In this document: positions 9,302 to 17,362 of the stretch, in pieces | How positions within the stretch are numbered: the stretch's first letter is position 1 | Layout of the letters: each line of letters opens with the position of its first letter | Assembly: GCA_020853975.1 (NCBI GenBank) | Contig: JADYXW010000069.1 | Coordinates: 1 to 61,006 of the forward strand | Reading direction: 5' to 3' | Length of the DNA stretch: 61,006 bases | From: Phycisphaerales bacterium | Lineage (GTDB): Bacteria > Planctomycetota > Phycisphaerae > Phycisphaerales > UBA1924 | Translations under genes and position numbers: made by a program | The notes under the pieces: generated by a model | Database searches by the model: none | What the model was told of the DNA's origin: nothing | Seen by the model: only the letters and a program-made list of their open reading frames with translations

Positions 9302-9840
9302 CACTCTGGGACTTCATCGAGCCCATCCGGCGGGCGCTCGCCGGGCCCAGGCCCGTCAAGGCTCCGCGTAGCCCTATCCACGCGGCCCCGGCGGCCCGAG
9401 CCCGCTCTCGCGCACTCGCCCCCGGTCCCACCGCCCAGGACCGCTACGACGCCATCGTGAAGGAACTGCTCGGGGCTCACGGCATCCGGGTGCGGAAGTG
9501 GCGTTCGAGCATGTCCGGGGTCGCGTGGATCACCACCTATCGCGATGGGTCCACCGTCCGATGCCTCGAGAGCCCAAGGCCCAAGAGCCCGATGTCGCTG
9601 GCGATCTTCCTCCACGAGGTGGGGCACCACGTGATCGGCCTCGGCGCCTACAAGCCTCGCTGCCTCGAGGAGTATCACGCGTGGATGTACGCGGTGACGG
9701 AAATGGAAAAGCGAGGAGTCCCCGTCACCGACCGCGTGAAGCGCCGCATGGACCGCTCGCTGCGGTACGCCGTTGCCAAGGCTTCTCGCCGCGGGATCAA
9801 GGCCATTCCCCCCGAGTTACGCAGGTACGCCTCCCCCTAA
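9295..9840 (+). CDS. Small zincin-like protein co-translated with fmt
   Basis: Protein of 181 aa starting at GTG 9295, overlapping the fmt stop; GGGGAGG at 9279-9285 is a strong ribosome site. Residues ~100-135 hold LHEVGHHVIGLG then CLEEYHAWMYA: an HExxH zinc-protease signature with an acidic residue soon after, resembling minimal metallopeptidases such as the ImmA/IrrE or SprT type. The C-terminus is basic (VKRRMDRSLRYAVAKASRR). There is no signal peptide, so it should act in the cytoplasm. Family membership beyond zincin-like is not recognised. Its tight coupling to def and fmt suggests a link to N-terminal protein processing or turnover, which is inference from context. Confidence 0.75.
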   Translation: MLTLWDFIEPIRRALAGPRPVKAPRSPIHAAPAARARSRALAPGPTAQDRYDAIVKELLGAHGIRVRKWRSSMSGVAWITTYRDGSTVRCLESPRPKSPMSLAIFLHEVGHHVIGLGAYKPRCLEEYHAWMYAVTEMEKRGVPVTDRVKRRMDRSLRYAVAKASRRGIKAIPPELRRYASP

Positions 9841-9847
9841 CCAAGCT

Positions 9848-10453
9848 TCAGCGACGCTGACGGCGGAATGCCAGCAGGCAGCCGCCCAGCGGCAAGGCTG
9901 CGCCGGGCGCCGGCACCAGTGCGTAGCGGAAGATCACGGTCGAGTTTCCCTGTGACCGAGGGTCCCAGATGCAGCCCTGCACCGGGAGCGAGCCGTACGC
10001 CTGAGGGAGTCCAAACCCCTGAACCGCAGTCCCGGCGGTGACCGGAGCCCAGAGACCCCCGGCGTTCGCATCGCTGATGTACGAATCCACAAACGCCTGC
10101 GACGGCTGATTTGCAGCCCCGGGTACGAGGTACGACTCCCAGCCGGAACCGGGAAGCAGCGCGAGGAACTCGCCGCCGTCAATACTCAGGTATCCCCCGA
10201 GGCCGTAGGGGGCACCAGAGTCCGTCGCGGCAACGTAGATGAAACCCGTGCTGACCTGCATGTTGTACAGGTCGGCGCGCGACCAGTCGTTCACTCCCCC
10301 GATCATGACCGTGGTGCCCGTGCCCGTGCCGACATAGAGATCATAGCGGTTATCCGCCGAAAGCCACGCCGCCACGCTGACCTGAGCGACCGCGCCGCCC
10401 GAGGCGAGACACAACGCGGCCCCGGCAACGCACCCTGCGAGTCGGCAAGACAT
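9848..10453 (-). CDS. Exported protein with C-terminal VPAP sorting-like tail
   Basis: Exported protein, 201 aa. A signal peptide covers about residues 1-24 (LAGCVAGAALCLASGGAVAQ). The body is rich in Gly, Ser, Tyr and aromatic residues. The last ~22 residues read VPAPGAALPLGGCLLAFRRQRR: a Pro-containing motif, a hydrophobic stretch and an Arg-rich end, the pattern of PEP-CTERM-like surface sorting signals common in planctomycetes. The frame is open further upstream, but GGAGGA six bases before the ATG at 10453 and the signal peptide set the start. The gene is convergent with the fmt operon. Function of the body is unknown; a similar sorted protein is at 43234. Confidence 0.75.
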   Translation of the reverse strand: MSCRLAGCVAGAALCLASGGAVAQVSVAAWLSADNRYDLYVGTGTGTTVMIGGVNDWSRADLYNMQVSTGFIYVAATDSGAPYGLGGYLSIDGGEFLALLPGSGWESYLVPGAANQPSQAFVDSYISDANAGGLWAPVTAGTAVQGFGLPQAYGSLPVQGCIWDPRSQGNSTVIFRYALVPAPGAALPLGGCLLAFRRQRR

Positions 10454-10504
10454 GCAAGTCCTCCATGGGGAGTGCCTCCGCACAGGAAGCCCCGCTCTGT
10501 GTGG

Positions 10505-10510
10505 ACCATA
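10505..10510 (-). promoter_or_regulatory. -10 element TATGGT for the sorted exported protein
   Basis: TATGGT on the minus strand, 51 bases before the ATG at 10453. The same TATGGTCC word precedes dnaG. Confidence 0.4.
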
Positions 10511-10624
10511 CACCAAAACTGTCCCGCGTGCCACCAAAATCGATGGTTTATCTGCCGCGCTGGCATATCGGCTCTCGATCGTGTCGCCTCTGATCGGGCT
10601 TCCCCGGCTTCGCAGACCCCGAAA

Positions 10625-10698
10625 CGTCCCGGGCGCGACTCGAACGCGCGACCTGCCGCTTAGAAGGCGGCTGCTCTATCCAACTGAGCTACCGGGAC
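10625..10698 (-). tRNA. tRNA-Arg (anticodon UCU)
   Basis: Complete 74-base cloverleaf on the minus strand. The acceptor stem pairs GTCCCGG with CCGGGAC plus a discriminator G. The D arm contains GCTCAGTTGGATAGAGC. The anticodon arm pairs GCCGC with GCGGC around loop CTTCTAA, giving anticodon TCT. The T arm has GTTCGAGTC. The 3' CCA is not encoded. It reads the AGA and AGG codons. Confidence 0.97.
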
Positions 10699-10760
10699 CC
10701 AGCACCAAACCATAGATGCCAAGTCCCTCGCCCGCGCGGAGTGGTGCGGCTCGCTCCACG

Positions 10761-10766
10761 TACGCT
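10761..10766 (+). promoter_or_regulatory. -10 element TACGCT (leaderless type) for the EEP-family gene
   Basis: TACGCT, then TTGCCTC ending at the ATG of 10773; the gap is six bases. No ribosome site is present. Confidence 0.5.
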
Positions 10767-10772
10767 TGCCTC

Positions 10773-11981
10773 ATGTTTGCTCTACGTGCACACCTCCTCC
10801 TGCTGGCCGGCGTGGTCGGCGTTGCCCAGGCCCAGACCATCCGCATCGCGACCTTCAACCTGGAAGACGTCCGCACGCGCGACCTGCTCGACGGCAACTC
10901 GCCCAGGCTGCGCCGGGTGGCGGAAGTCATCCAGCGGCTGAGGCCAAATGTCATCCTTCTCAACGAGATCGCCTACGACATGGAGGGCGGGCCTGACGTG
11001 CCCCACGGCCAGCCGGGCCGCAACGCCCGGCGCTTCGTGGACCACTACCTCTCGCTCCCGCAGACCGACGACCTTGCCGCGGGCCAGAGCCTGATCCAGT
11101 ACGAGGCCTTCATGGCCCCGACAAACACCGGTGTTCCCAGCGGCTTTGACCTGGACAACAACGGCCAGATCGTGACGGTTTTCCCGCCGCCCGCCGCCCC
11201 CGGAGCAGAGCTCTCCGATGCCGACCAGAAGAAGGCTCAGTTGTACGGCAACGACTGCTGGGGCTTCGGCACCTTCCCCGGCCAGTATGGCATGGCCCTT
11301 CTCGTGGATTCTCGGCTCAAGCTCCGTGCCGACCTGGCCCGGACATTCCGCAAGTTGCCCTGGGTCTACATGGACGGGGCCGCCCTGCCCACAGACCCGG
11401 AAGGCAAGGCCTGGTACGCGGAAGAGGAGGCCAAGTACTTTCGGCTCTCGTCCAAGAGTCACTGGGACGTGCCCGTGGAGTTCCCCAGCGGAGCGGTCGT
11501 TCACTTGCTCTGCAGCCACCCCACGCCACCGGCCTTTGACGGGCCCGAGCAGCGCAACAAGAAGCGGAATCACGACGAGATCCGATTCTGGGCCGACTAT
11601 GCGAACGACACCGGGGGCTACATCGTGGACGACGCGGGCGTGGCGGGCGGCCTGCCGCGCACCGCCTCCTTCGTGCTGCTCGGAGATCTCAACGCGGACC
11701 CGGAGCGGGGGGACTCGTTCCGCAACCCCATCCTGAATCAACTGGGCTCGGTAAAGCGGCTGAACCTCGCGTTCGTGCCCCGGGCGGAGGGTGCGCAGGG
11801 CCAGCCGAACCCCGGCTCGCAGGTCACCAGCGCGTTTGGGCTACGCGTGGACTATGTCCTGCCTTCCAGGGACCTGACCTTGGAGCGGGGGGGCGTGTGG
11901 ACCTCACTCCCCAGCGGGACCGACAAGTTCCCCTCTGACCACTTCCCGGTCTGGGTTGAGGTCACTGTGCCCAGCCCATGA
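10773..11981 (+). CDS. Secreted endonuclease/exonuclease/phosphatase-family protein
   Basis: Exported hydrolase of the EEP superfamily, 402 aa. A signal peptide (RAHLLLLAGVVGVAQAQ) leads straight into TIRIATFNLEDV, the first strand with the conserved Asn; LLNEIAYD supplies the metal-binding Glu; LLGDLNADP and SDHFPVW supply the DxN and SDH catalytic motifs. EEP enzymes cleave phosphodiester bonds in DNA, RNA, inositol phosphates or sphingomyelin, and the substrate cannot be chosen from sequence. The frame is open from 10716, but the TACGCT hexamer six bases before 10773 and the signal peptide make this the better start. It lies just after, and divergent from, the tRNA gene. Confidence 0.88.
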   Translation: MFALRAHLLLLAGVVGVAQAQTIRIATFNLEDVRTRDLLDGNSPRLRRVAEVIQRLRPNVILLNEIAYDMEGGPDVPHGQPGRNARRFVDHYLSLPQTDDLAAGQSLIQYEAFMAPTNTGVPSGFDLDNNGQIVTVFPPPAAPGAELSDADQKKAQLYGNDCWGFGTFPGQYGMALLVDSRLKLRADLARTFRKLPWVYMDGAALPTDPEGKAWYAEEEAKYFRLSSKSHWDVPVEFPSGAVVHLLCSHPTPPAFDGPEQRNKKRNHDEIRFWADYANDTGGYIVDDAGVAGGLPRTASFVLLGDLNADPERGDSFRNPILNQLGSVKRLNLAFVPRAEGAQGQPNPGSQVTSAFGLRVDYVLPSRDLTLERGGVWTSLPSGTDKFPSDHFPVWVEVTVPSP

Positions 11982-12033
11982 CGGGTGTGCACCGGCCACC
12001 CAGATTCGGCACCCGGCCCCCCCGCCGGAAGGG

Positions 12034-12039
12034 TACGAT
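12034..12039 (+). promoter_or_regulatory. -10 element TACGAT for glutamate dehydrogenase
   Basis: GGGTACGATGGGAC repeats most of the word found before pyrG, but here the start codon is 86 bases away. The predicted leader of about 80 bases contains a GTGCAC/GTGCAC hairpin at 12062-12082. Confidence 0.45.
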
Positions 12040-12125
12040 GGGACCCAAGGGAACCGGGGAAGTGCACCGGGGCGTTGTGCACAAGGGCACGCGCCGAGAC
12101 CATCTTTAGAGGACGAACGAGGAAC

Positions 12126-13514
12126 ATGAGCAGCATCGCCAGCAAGAACGCGAAGAAGTCGGCACCCGCAGCCAAGGGCTCTAAAGCCGCAGCCGCCTCG
12201 AAGGGATCAGGGGGCGAGCTCATCCAGCACCCGATCTTCGACGAGCTCGGCTTCCAGACCGACCCCAACAACCTCTACCGCCAGACCGTCTCCAGCATGC
12301 TGCAGGCCGCGGATCTCATGAACCTGCCCAGCAGGCTCAAGCTCATCCTCGCCCAGCCCAAGAACGAGATCATGGTCAACTTTCCCGTCCGAATGGACGA
12401 CGGTGAGTTCCGCCTCTTCAAGGGCTATCGCGTCCAGCACAACAACGCCCTGGGCCCTTACAAGGGCGGCCTCCGCTTCCACCCGGACGTTCACCTCGAC
12501 GATGTCAAGAGCCTCGCATTCCTCATGACCATGAAGTGCTCGCTCGTGGGCGTGCCCTTCGGCGGCGGCAAGGGCGGCATCAAGGTCGACCCCTACAAGC
12601 ACACCAAGACCGAGATGGAGCGTATCGTCCGCCGCTTCACCGCCGCCATCGCGCACCAGATCGGCCCCGACTACGACATCCCTGCCCCGGACGTCGGCTC
12701 CAACAGCCAGCACATGGCCTGGATCGCCGACACCTACTCCTTCCTCTCCGAGGTTGGCGGGCACCAGCCCGAGGCCGTCATCACAGGCAAGCCCGTCGAG
12801 TTCGGCGGCTCCCTCGGCCGCGAAAAGGCCACCGGCCAGGGTGTCGTCGACACACTCGTCGAGATGCTCCCCGAGATCGGCGTGGACATCAAGGGCTGCA
12901 AGGTCTCGATCCTGGGCTACGGCAACGTTGGCTCCTGGACGGGCCGCATCCTCCACGACAAGGGCGCCAAGATCGTCGCCGTCATGGACCACACGGGCGG
13001 GATCTCCAACGAGTCCGGACTCGACGCCCACGCCCTCGCGGCCCACTGCTCCAAGGTCGGTGGCGTCGCCGGCTTCAAGGGCGCGGAACGCATCGATACC
13101 GACGAGTTCTACTCGACCAAGGTTGATGTCTTTGTCCCCGCCGCACTCGAGCAGATGATCCAGGAGCCCGAGGCCAAGATGATCCAGTGCAAGGTCGTCG
13201 CCGAAGGCGCCAACGCCCCGACCACGCCCGCGGGTGAGCGCGTGCTCGAGTCCCGCGGCATCGAGGTCCTCCCCGCCATCCTGTGCAACGCGGGCGGGGT
13301 CACCGTTTCCTACTTCGAGTGGGTGCAGAACAAGACCTGCCGTGCCTGGGACCTTGAGGAGGTCGACGCGCAGCTCAACAAGCACATGGTCCGGGCCGCG
13401 TCCAAGGTGCGCGAGGCCCGCAAGAAGTACAAGTGCAACCTCCGCACCGCCGCGTACATCGGGGCGCTCGAGCGACTTCGCGCCGCCTACGAGATCCGCG
13501 GCCTCTTCCCGTGA
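12126..13514 (+). CDS. Glu/Leu/Phe/Val-type dehydrogenase, probably glutamate dehydrogenase
   Basis: NAD(P)-dependent glutamate dehydrogenase, interconverting glutamate and 2-oxoglutarate plus ammonia; 462 aa. The catalytic domain shows GPYKGGLRFHP, VPFGGGKGGIKVDP (catalytic Lys) and PAPDVGSNSQHMAWI; the Rossmann domain has ILGYGNVGSWTG; C-terminal motifs EGANAPTTP and NAGGVTVSYFEW are typical. The first 30 residues are an unusual Ala/Lys/Ser-rich tail (KNAKKSAPAAKGSKAAAAS) outside the conserved fold. The frame is open from 11985, but GAGGAAC before the ATG at 12126 marks the start. A rho-independent terminator follows. It may use glutamate made by PutA further along the window. Confidence 0.94.
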   Translation: MSSIASKNAKKSAPAAKGSKAAAASKGSGGELIQHPIFDELGFQTDPNNLYRQTVSSMLQAADLMNLPSRLKLILAQPKNEIMVNFPVRMDDGEFRLFKGYRVQHNNALGPYKGGLRFHPDVHLDDVKSLAFLMTMKCSLVGVPFGGGKGGIKVDPYKHTKTEMERIVRRFTAAIAHQIGPDYDIPAPDVGSNSQHMAWIADTYSFLSEVGGHQPEAVITGKPVEFGGSLGREKATGQGVVDTLVEMLPEIGVDIKGCKVSILGYGNVGSWTGRILHDKGAKIVAVMDHTGGISNESGLDAHALAAHCSKVGGVAGFKGAERIDTDEFYSTKVDVFVPAALEQMIQEPEAKMIQCKVVAEGANAPTTPAGERVLESRGIEVLPAILCNAGGVTVSYFEWVQNKTCRAWDLEEVDAQLNKHMVRAASKVREARKKYKCNLRTAAYIGALERLRAAYEIRGLFP

Positions 13515-13547
13515 TTCTCGGTCTCACCATCCCCTGACCCCGCAACG

Positions 13548-13573
13548 CCCGGCCCTCGTGCCGGGCTTTTTCT
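13548..13573 (+). terminator. Rho-independent terminator after glutamate dehydrogenase
   Basis: GCCCGGC, six-base loop CCTCGT, GCCGGGC, then TTTTTC. The stem has seven GC-rich pairs. It ends about 20 bases before the next start codon. Confidence 0.85.
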
Positions 13574-13592
13574 TGCTCCGGGACCATTCCCC

Positions 13593-13967
13593 ATGGCACG
13601 CGCCCTCAGCGCGATCGCTCTGCTCGTCCTCTCCAACGTCTTCATGACCTTCGCGTGGTACGGCCACCTGAAGTTCAAGGCGTGGCCCCTCGCGCTCGCC
13701 ATCGGCGTCTCCTGGCTCATCGCGCTGCCGGAGTACTGCCTGCAGGTGCCCGCCAACCGCGCGGGCCACGTGGCCTTTGGTGGGCCCTTCACCGCCCCGC
13801 AGCTCAAGGTCATCCAGGAGGCGATTACCCTCGTGGTCTTCACGGTCTTCACGCTGGTCGTGCTGAAAGAGAAGCCGCGCATGTCGGACGTCATCGCCTT
13901 TGCCTTGGTCTTCGCCGGGGTCGCCGTCAGCGTCCTCGGAGGACGTGCGCCCCTCGCCGACAAGTAG
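13593..13967 (+). CDS. DUF486 small membrane protein
   Basis: Integral membrane protein of 124 aa with four predicted transmembrane helices, beginning ALSAIALLVLSNVFMTFAWYG. It matches the DUF486 family, related to small multidrug-resistance/DMT-type transporters; the conserved LPEYCLQVPANR between helices 2 and 3 is characteristic. Transport function and substrate are not established for the family. The ATG lies only 20 bases past the terminator of the preceding gene and has no clear Shine-Dalgarno, so its promoter must overlap that terminator or it is served by read-through. Confidence 0.88.
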   Translation: MARALSAIALLVLSNVFMTFAWYGHLKFKAWPLALAIGVSWLIALPEYCLQVPANRAGHVAFGGPFTAPQLKVIQEAITLVVFTVFTLVVLKEKPRMSDVIAFALVFAGVAVSVLGGRAPLADK

Positions 13968-13997
13968 GCCACGCCCCCCGGCCCCTCGAAGGTGTGG

Positions 13998-14003
13998 TAC
14001 GCT
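13998..14003 (+). promoter_or_regulatory. -10 element TACGCT for the TIM-barrel isomerase
   Basis: TACGCT lies 27 bases before the ATG at 14031; the leader carries GGAG at 14021-14024. Confidence 0.45.
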
Positions 14004-14030
14004 CCAATCCACAGACACCCGGAGCCGCCA

Positions 14031-15029
14031 ATGCCCAGACCCGTCACCCTCTTCACCGGCCAGTGGGCCGACCTCTCGCTCGCCAAACTTGCGCCCATGG
14101 CCCGCTCGATGGGCTACGACGGGCTCGAGCTCGCCTGCTGGGGCGACCACTTCGAGGTCGACAAGGCCCTCAGCAGCGACCGCTACTGCGCCGACAAGCG
14201 GGCGCTGCTCGCCTCTCACTCGCTCGGTGTCTGGGCGATCTCCGCGCACCTCGTGGGCCAGGCGGTCTGCGACCACATCGACGAGCGCCACAAGCTCATC
14301 CTCCCTCCCCATGTGTGGGGCGACGGCAAGCCCGAGGGTGTTCGCCAGCGAGCCGCCGCGGAGATGATCGCGACGGCTCAGGCCGCAGCCAGACTCGGGG
14401 TCAAGGTCGTCAACGGGTTCACGGGCTCTTCCATCTGGCACAAGCTCTACTTCTTCCCCCCCACGGGACAGGCAGAGGTCGACGCGGGCTTCCGCGAGTT
14501 TGCCGACCGCTGGAACCCCATCCTCGACGCCTTCGACAAGGCCGGAGTCCGCTTTGGCCTCGAGGTGCACCCGGGCGAGGTCGCCTACGACATCCACACC
14601 GCCAGGCGTGCCGTCGAAGCGCTGGGCGGGAGGGCCGCCTTCGGCTTCAACTTCGACCCCTCGCACCTCCACTGGCAGAGCGTCGACCCCGTGAAGTTCA
14701 TCCGTGCGTTCCCGGAGCGCATCTATCACTGCCATGTGAAGGACGCCATTCGGACGCTCGACGGCGAGTCGTCGATCCTCGGGTCGCACCTCTCGTTTGG
14801 CGACCACAGGCGCGGCTGGGACTTCCGCTCCCCGGGCAGGGGTGAGGTCAACTTCGAGGAGATCGTGCGGGCCCTCAACGACGCCCGCTACGCCGGGCCT
14901 CTGAGCGTGGAGTGGGAAGACTGCGGCATGGACCGCGAACACGGCGCTCGCGAGGCGTGTGAGTTCGTCCGACGGATCGACTTCGCGCCGAGCGCCCGGG
15001 CCTTCGACGCGGCGTTCTCGGACGCGTGA
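14031..15029 (+). CDS. Sugar phosphate isomerase/epimerase family protein (TIM barrel)
   Basis: Protein of 332 aa of the xylose isomerase-like/AP endonuclease 2 TIM-barrel superfamily. Metal-binding barrel motifs are [10 protein letters not shown] (Glu), [10 protein letters not shown] (Asp, His), IYHCHVKDA (His) and [10 protein letters not shown] (Glu). No signal peptide, so cytoplasmic. Members isomerise or epimerise sugars, including 3-keto sugars, and are often found with Gfo/Idh/MocA oxidoreductases and DUF1080 proteins; both occur in this window but far from here. GGAG nine bases before the ATG supports the chosen start rather than the slightly longer open frame. Confidence 0.88.
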   Translation: MPRPVTLFTGQWADLSLAKLAPMARSMGYDGLELACWGDHFEVDKALSSDRYCADKRALLASHSLGVWAISAHLVGQAVCDHIDERHKLILPPHVWGDGKPEGVRQRAAAEMIATAQAAARLGVKVVNGFTGSSIWHKLYFFPPTGQAEVDAGFREFADRWNPILDAFDKAGVRFGLEVHPGEVAYDIHTARRAVEALGGRAAFGFNFDPSHLHWQSVDPVKFIRAFPERIYHCHVKDAIRTLDGESSILGSHLSFGDHRRGWDFRSPGRGEVNFEEIVRALNDARYAGPLSVEWEDCGMDREHGAREACEFVRRIDFAPSARAFDAAFSDA

Positions 15030-15140
15030 GCCCCCACGCGGGCCGTGAGCGGGGGAGGTGCGTCCGGTTCTCCTCTGGCACGACCTTGCGCGGGCTGCAG
15101 GTGCGCCGCCTTTGTGCCGATCTTCGGACGGGAGGCCCCC

Positions 15141-15470
15141 ATGCAGCCATCACCGCCCGGGCGACCGCTCCGCAGCCAGCTCGCCAATGACCCGGACATG
15201 CAGGAACTGATCGGGCTGTTCATCGATGAACTCCCCGAGCGCCTCGGCGCCATCGAGAACGCGCTCGCCGAGCGACGCGCCGACGACGTGAAACGCGTGG
15301 CGCACCAGCTCCGCGGGGCCTGCGGCGGGTACGGGTTCCCCGTGCTGAGCCTCGCCGCGGGAAAGGTCGAAGACGCCGTTCGGGCCATGGCGACCCCGGA
15401 CGCGGACCTTGCCGCCGTGAAGGCGGGCGTGGACGAGCTTGTGAACCTCTGCAGGCGGGTCATTCGCTGA
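15141..15470 (+). CDS. HPt-domain phosphotransfer protein
   Basis: Histidine-containing phosphotransfer protein, 109 aa, all helical. The phospho-accepting residue is H55 in VKRVAHQLRGACGGYG, matching the HPt consensus. It would pass phosphoryl groups between a hybrid histidine kinase and a response regulator; no such kinase lies in the window. GGAGG five bases before the ATG at 15141 sets the start, so the longer frame from 15045 is rejected. The response regulator-GGDEF gene starts 15 bases later, making the likely partner pair obvious. Confidence 0.9.
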   Translation: MQPSPPGRPLRSQLANDPDMQELIGLFIDELPERLGAIENALAERRADDVKRVAHQLRGACGGYGFPVLSLAAGKVEDAVRAMATPDADLAAVKAGVDELVNLCRRVIR

Positions 15471-15484
15471 CGGGCCGGACAACC

Positions 15485-16456
15485 ATGTCGATCGAAGCGA
15501 ACCAACCCACCGACACGCGCCCCCTCGTGCTCGTCGTTGACGACACGCCGGACGTCTTCCGGCTGCTCAAGGTAAAGCTGCGCCACGAGGCGATCCGGGT
15601 CGAGCACGCCCGGGGCGGCGCCGACGCCATGGCCATGGCCCACGCGATCAGGCCCGACGCGATCCTGCTGGACATCGACATGCCCGGCATGGACGGCATC
15701 GAGGTCTTGAGGCTTCTCAAGGTCGACGCGGAGCTGCACGACATCCCCGTGCTGATGCTCTCGGCCCACTCGAGCCCCGAGCACAAGACGACCACCTTCG
15801 AGCTCGGCGCCGTGGACTACATCACCAAGCCATTCGAGTTCGTCGAGCTGCAGGTCCGACTCCGCTCGGCACTCCGCGTGCGAGAGTTGATCGCGCTCCT
15901 CGCCCAGCGGGCCCAGCTCGATGGGCTGACCGGCCTGTGGAACCGCACGTACTTCGACACCAACCTGAAGCAGTGCCTCGCCCGCGCCGTGCGTCACCAG
16001 CATTCGCTCAGCCTCGCGCTGCTCGACATCGACCACTTCAAGCCGATCAACGACTTGTACGGGCATCCCGCCGGCGATCTGGTCCTCAGCGCCGTCGCCC
16101 GGACACTCCAGCGTGAGTGTCGCGGGACGGACTCCGCCTGCCGGTATGGCGGCGAGGAGTTCGCCGTCATCATGCCAGATACGGATGCCCCGGAGGCGAC
16201 CCTGGTGTGCGAGCGCATCCGGGGAGCGATCGAGCGAATCGATTGGCCCGGGTCTCCGGGCCTTCGCGTCACGATCTCCGCGGGCGTCGTGGGCGAACGT
16301 GCCCCCGGCCGCGGGAGCGCCGACGCCTGGGTGAAGGAGGCGGACCGCTGCCTCTACCTCGCGAAGCACGAGGGACGCAACCGCGTGGTGTTGAGCCCTT
16401 CGGGGGCGAGCGGTCACACTCAGGAGGGCGGCACCGGCTGCTCCGCCGCCGCCTGA
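15485..16456 (+). CDS. Response regulator with GGDEF diguanylate cyclase output
   Basis: Two-domain cytoplasmic signalling protein, 323 aa, similar in build to PleD-type regulators with one receiver. The receiver domain (about 12-130) has acidic pocket D19-D20, phospho-acceptor D63 in LLDIDMPGMDG and the switch Lys in TKPFE. The GGDEF domain (about 145-305) has the active-site motif GGEEF at 222-226 and a product-inhibition I-site RGTD at 213-216 exactly five residues before it. It should make cyclic di-GMP when the receiver is phosphorylated, with feedback control. The upstream HPt gene probably supplies the phosphoryl group. Confidence 0.95.
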   Translation: MSIEANQPTDTRPLVLVVDDTPDVFRLLKVKLRHEAIRVEHARGGADAMAMAHAIRPDAILLDIDMPGMDGIEVLRLLKVDAELHDIPVLMLSAHSSPEHKTTTFELGAVDYITKPFEFVELQVRLRSALRVRELIALLAQRAQLDGLTGLWNRTYFDTNLKQCLARAVRHQHSLSLALLDIDHFKPINDLYGHPAGDLVLSAVARTLQRECRGTDSACRYGGEEFAVIMPDTDAPEATLVCERIRGAIERIDWPGSPGLRVTISAGVVGERAPGRGSADAWVKEADRCLYLAKHEGRNRVVLSPSGASGHTQEGGTGCSAAA

Positions 16457-16764
16457 ACCCGCGACTTCCGCTGTTACCGTGTTCCTTGAAGCGCAGCGCG
16501 AGGTCATCCGAGCTCGCCGGACGCTGCTGACCCTTGAACGCGACACTATGTTGGCCGCCATCGAACTGGAACGGGCAGTGGGGGGGCGGCTGCCCCAACC
16601 GAGGTCATGACCCGCCCGACGGAACCTGCGGCTCCGCTGCGCCCCGGGGTCGTGGCCCTCCCCGCAGCCGGACGAGCCCTGTACCGGCATGGCTTATCGG
16701 CCGCGGACGATCAGAGTGAAGCCGGAAACCAGAATGACCGGTGATACCGGGCCGGAACGCCGAG
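16457..16764 (+). other. Gene-free stretch between the cyclase and the export cluster
   Basis: About 300 bases in which I see no convincing coding frame on either strand, no strong hairpin with a T-tract and no repeat. The right end holds the promoter element of the next gene. Confidence 0.5.
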
Positions 16765-16770
16765 TATGAT
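16765..16770 (+). promoter_or_regulatory. -10 element TATGAT for the export cluster
   Basis: TATGAT followed by ten bases and the ATG at 16781. The predicted leader would be only a few bases long. An ATG inside the hexamer (16766) is rejected as a start for that reason. Confidence 0.5.
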
Positions 16771-16780
16771 CCGTATCGCG

Positions 16781-17233
16781 ATGAGGCACCCCTTGCTCAG
16801 AGCCCTGGTTGCAGTCACGCTCGGCCTCTGGTCGACGATCTGCTGCTGCCAGGCGCAGGCCATCGTTGGGCAGGCGTGTCATGCCGGTCCTCCCGCCGAG
16901 GCCCCCTCGTGCTGCTCGGGCTGCCACGATGAGCCAGAATCAACCGACGACGATGGGGGCCAGCGCGGCGGTGGTGACGGGCGCGACGAACGCCGCGAGC
17001 ACTCTCCGGGCTGCCCTTCGTGCCAGAACCAGCAGGCGACCGCAAGCTCAAAGCTCGATCACGGGCCGCAGGACAGGGAACACCCACAGCCGGCGCTGCC
17101 CGCGCTCGCGGCCGAGCCGCGGGCGATCGCTGCTCCCCTCGAGAGCCTCCGCCCGCGCGGTCTCAGCACCGCGGCTGCGAATCCCAGAGCGAATCGCGTG
17201 ACGCTGCGCTGGCACTGCGCGCTCGTTGTCTAG
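16781..17233 (+). CDS. Cys/His-rich exported protein, putative metal binder
   Basis: Protein of 150 aa with no family I recognise. Residues 5-26 form a hydrophobic signal-like segment ending in a CCC triplet (21-23) and QAQA. The exported part has a cluster C33-H34, C44-C45-x2-C48-H49, then an acidic Gly/Asp/Arg-rich linker, then H74-x3-C78-x2-C81: two CxxC pairs flanked by His, the sort of arrangement that binds zinc or copper. The rest is low-complexity Pro/Ala-rich. It lies 129 bases before a HlyD-like adaptor gene and likely opens that operon. A metal-sensing or metal-carrier role for the exporter is inference. Confidence 0.65.
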   Translation: MRHPLLRALVAVTLGLWSTICCCQAQAIVGQACHAGPPAEAPSCCSGCHDEPESTDDDGGQRGGGDGRDERREHSPGCPSCQNQQATASSKLDHGPQDREHPQPALPALAAEPRAIAAPLESLRPRGLSTAAANPRANRVTLRWHCALVV

Positions 17234-17362
17234 TCAATCCTGCTTCGGATGTTTCCCGCGCGGATCTCCAGAAGGAACGGGCCCCACGCCCCGGCCTCGG
17301 TCCGGCCCTTGTAACCCCTCAGGTCGCATGCCGCTCCCTCCGAAATCAGCAGGAATCGATCG

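Noticed and set aside
16534..16719. Short plus-strand frame in the spacer after the cyclase gene
   Set aside because: No ribosome site, Gly/Arg/Pro-rich translation and no domain.
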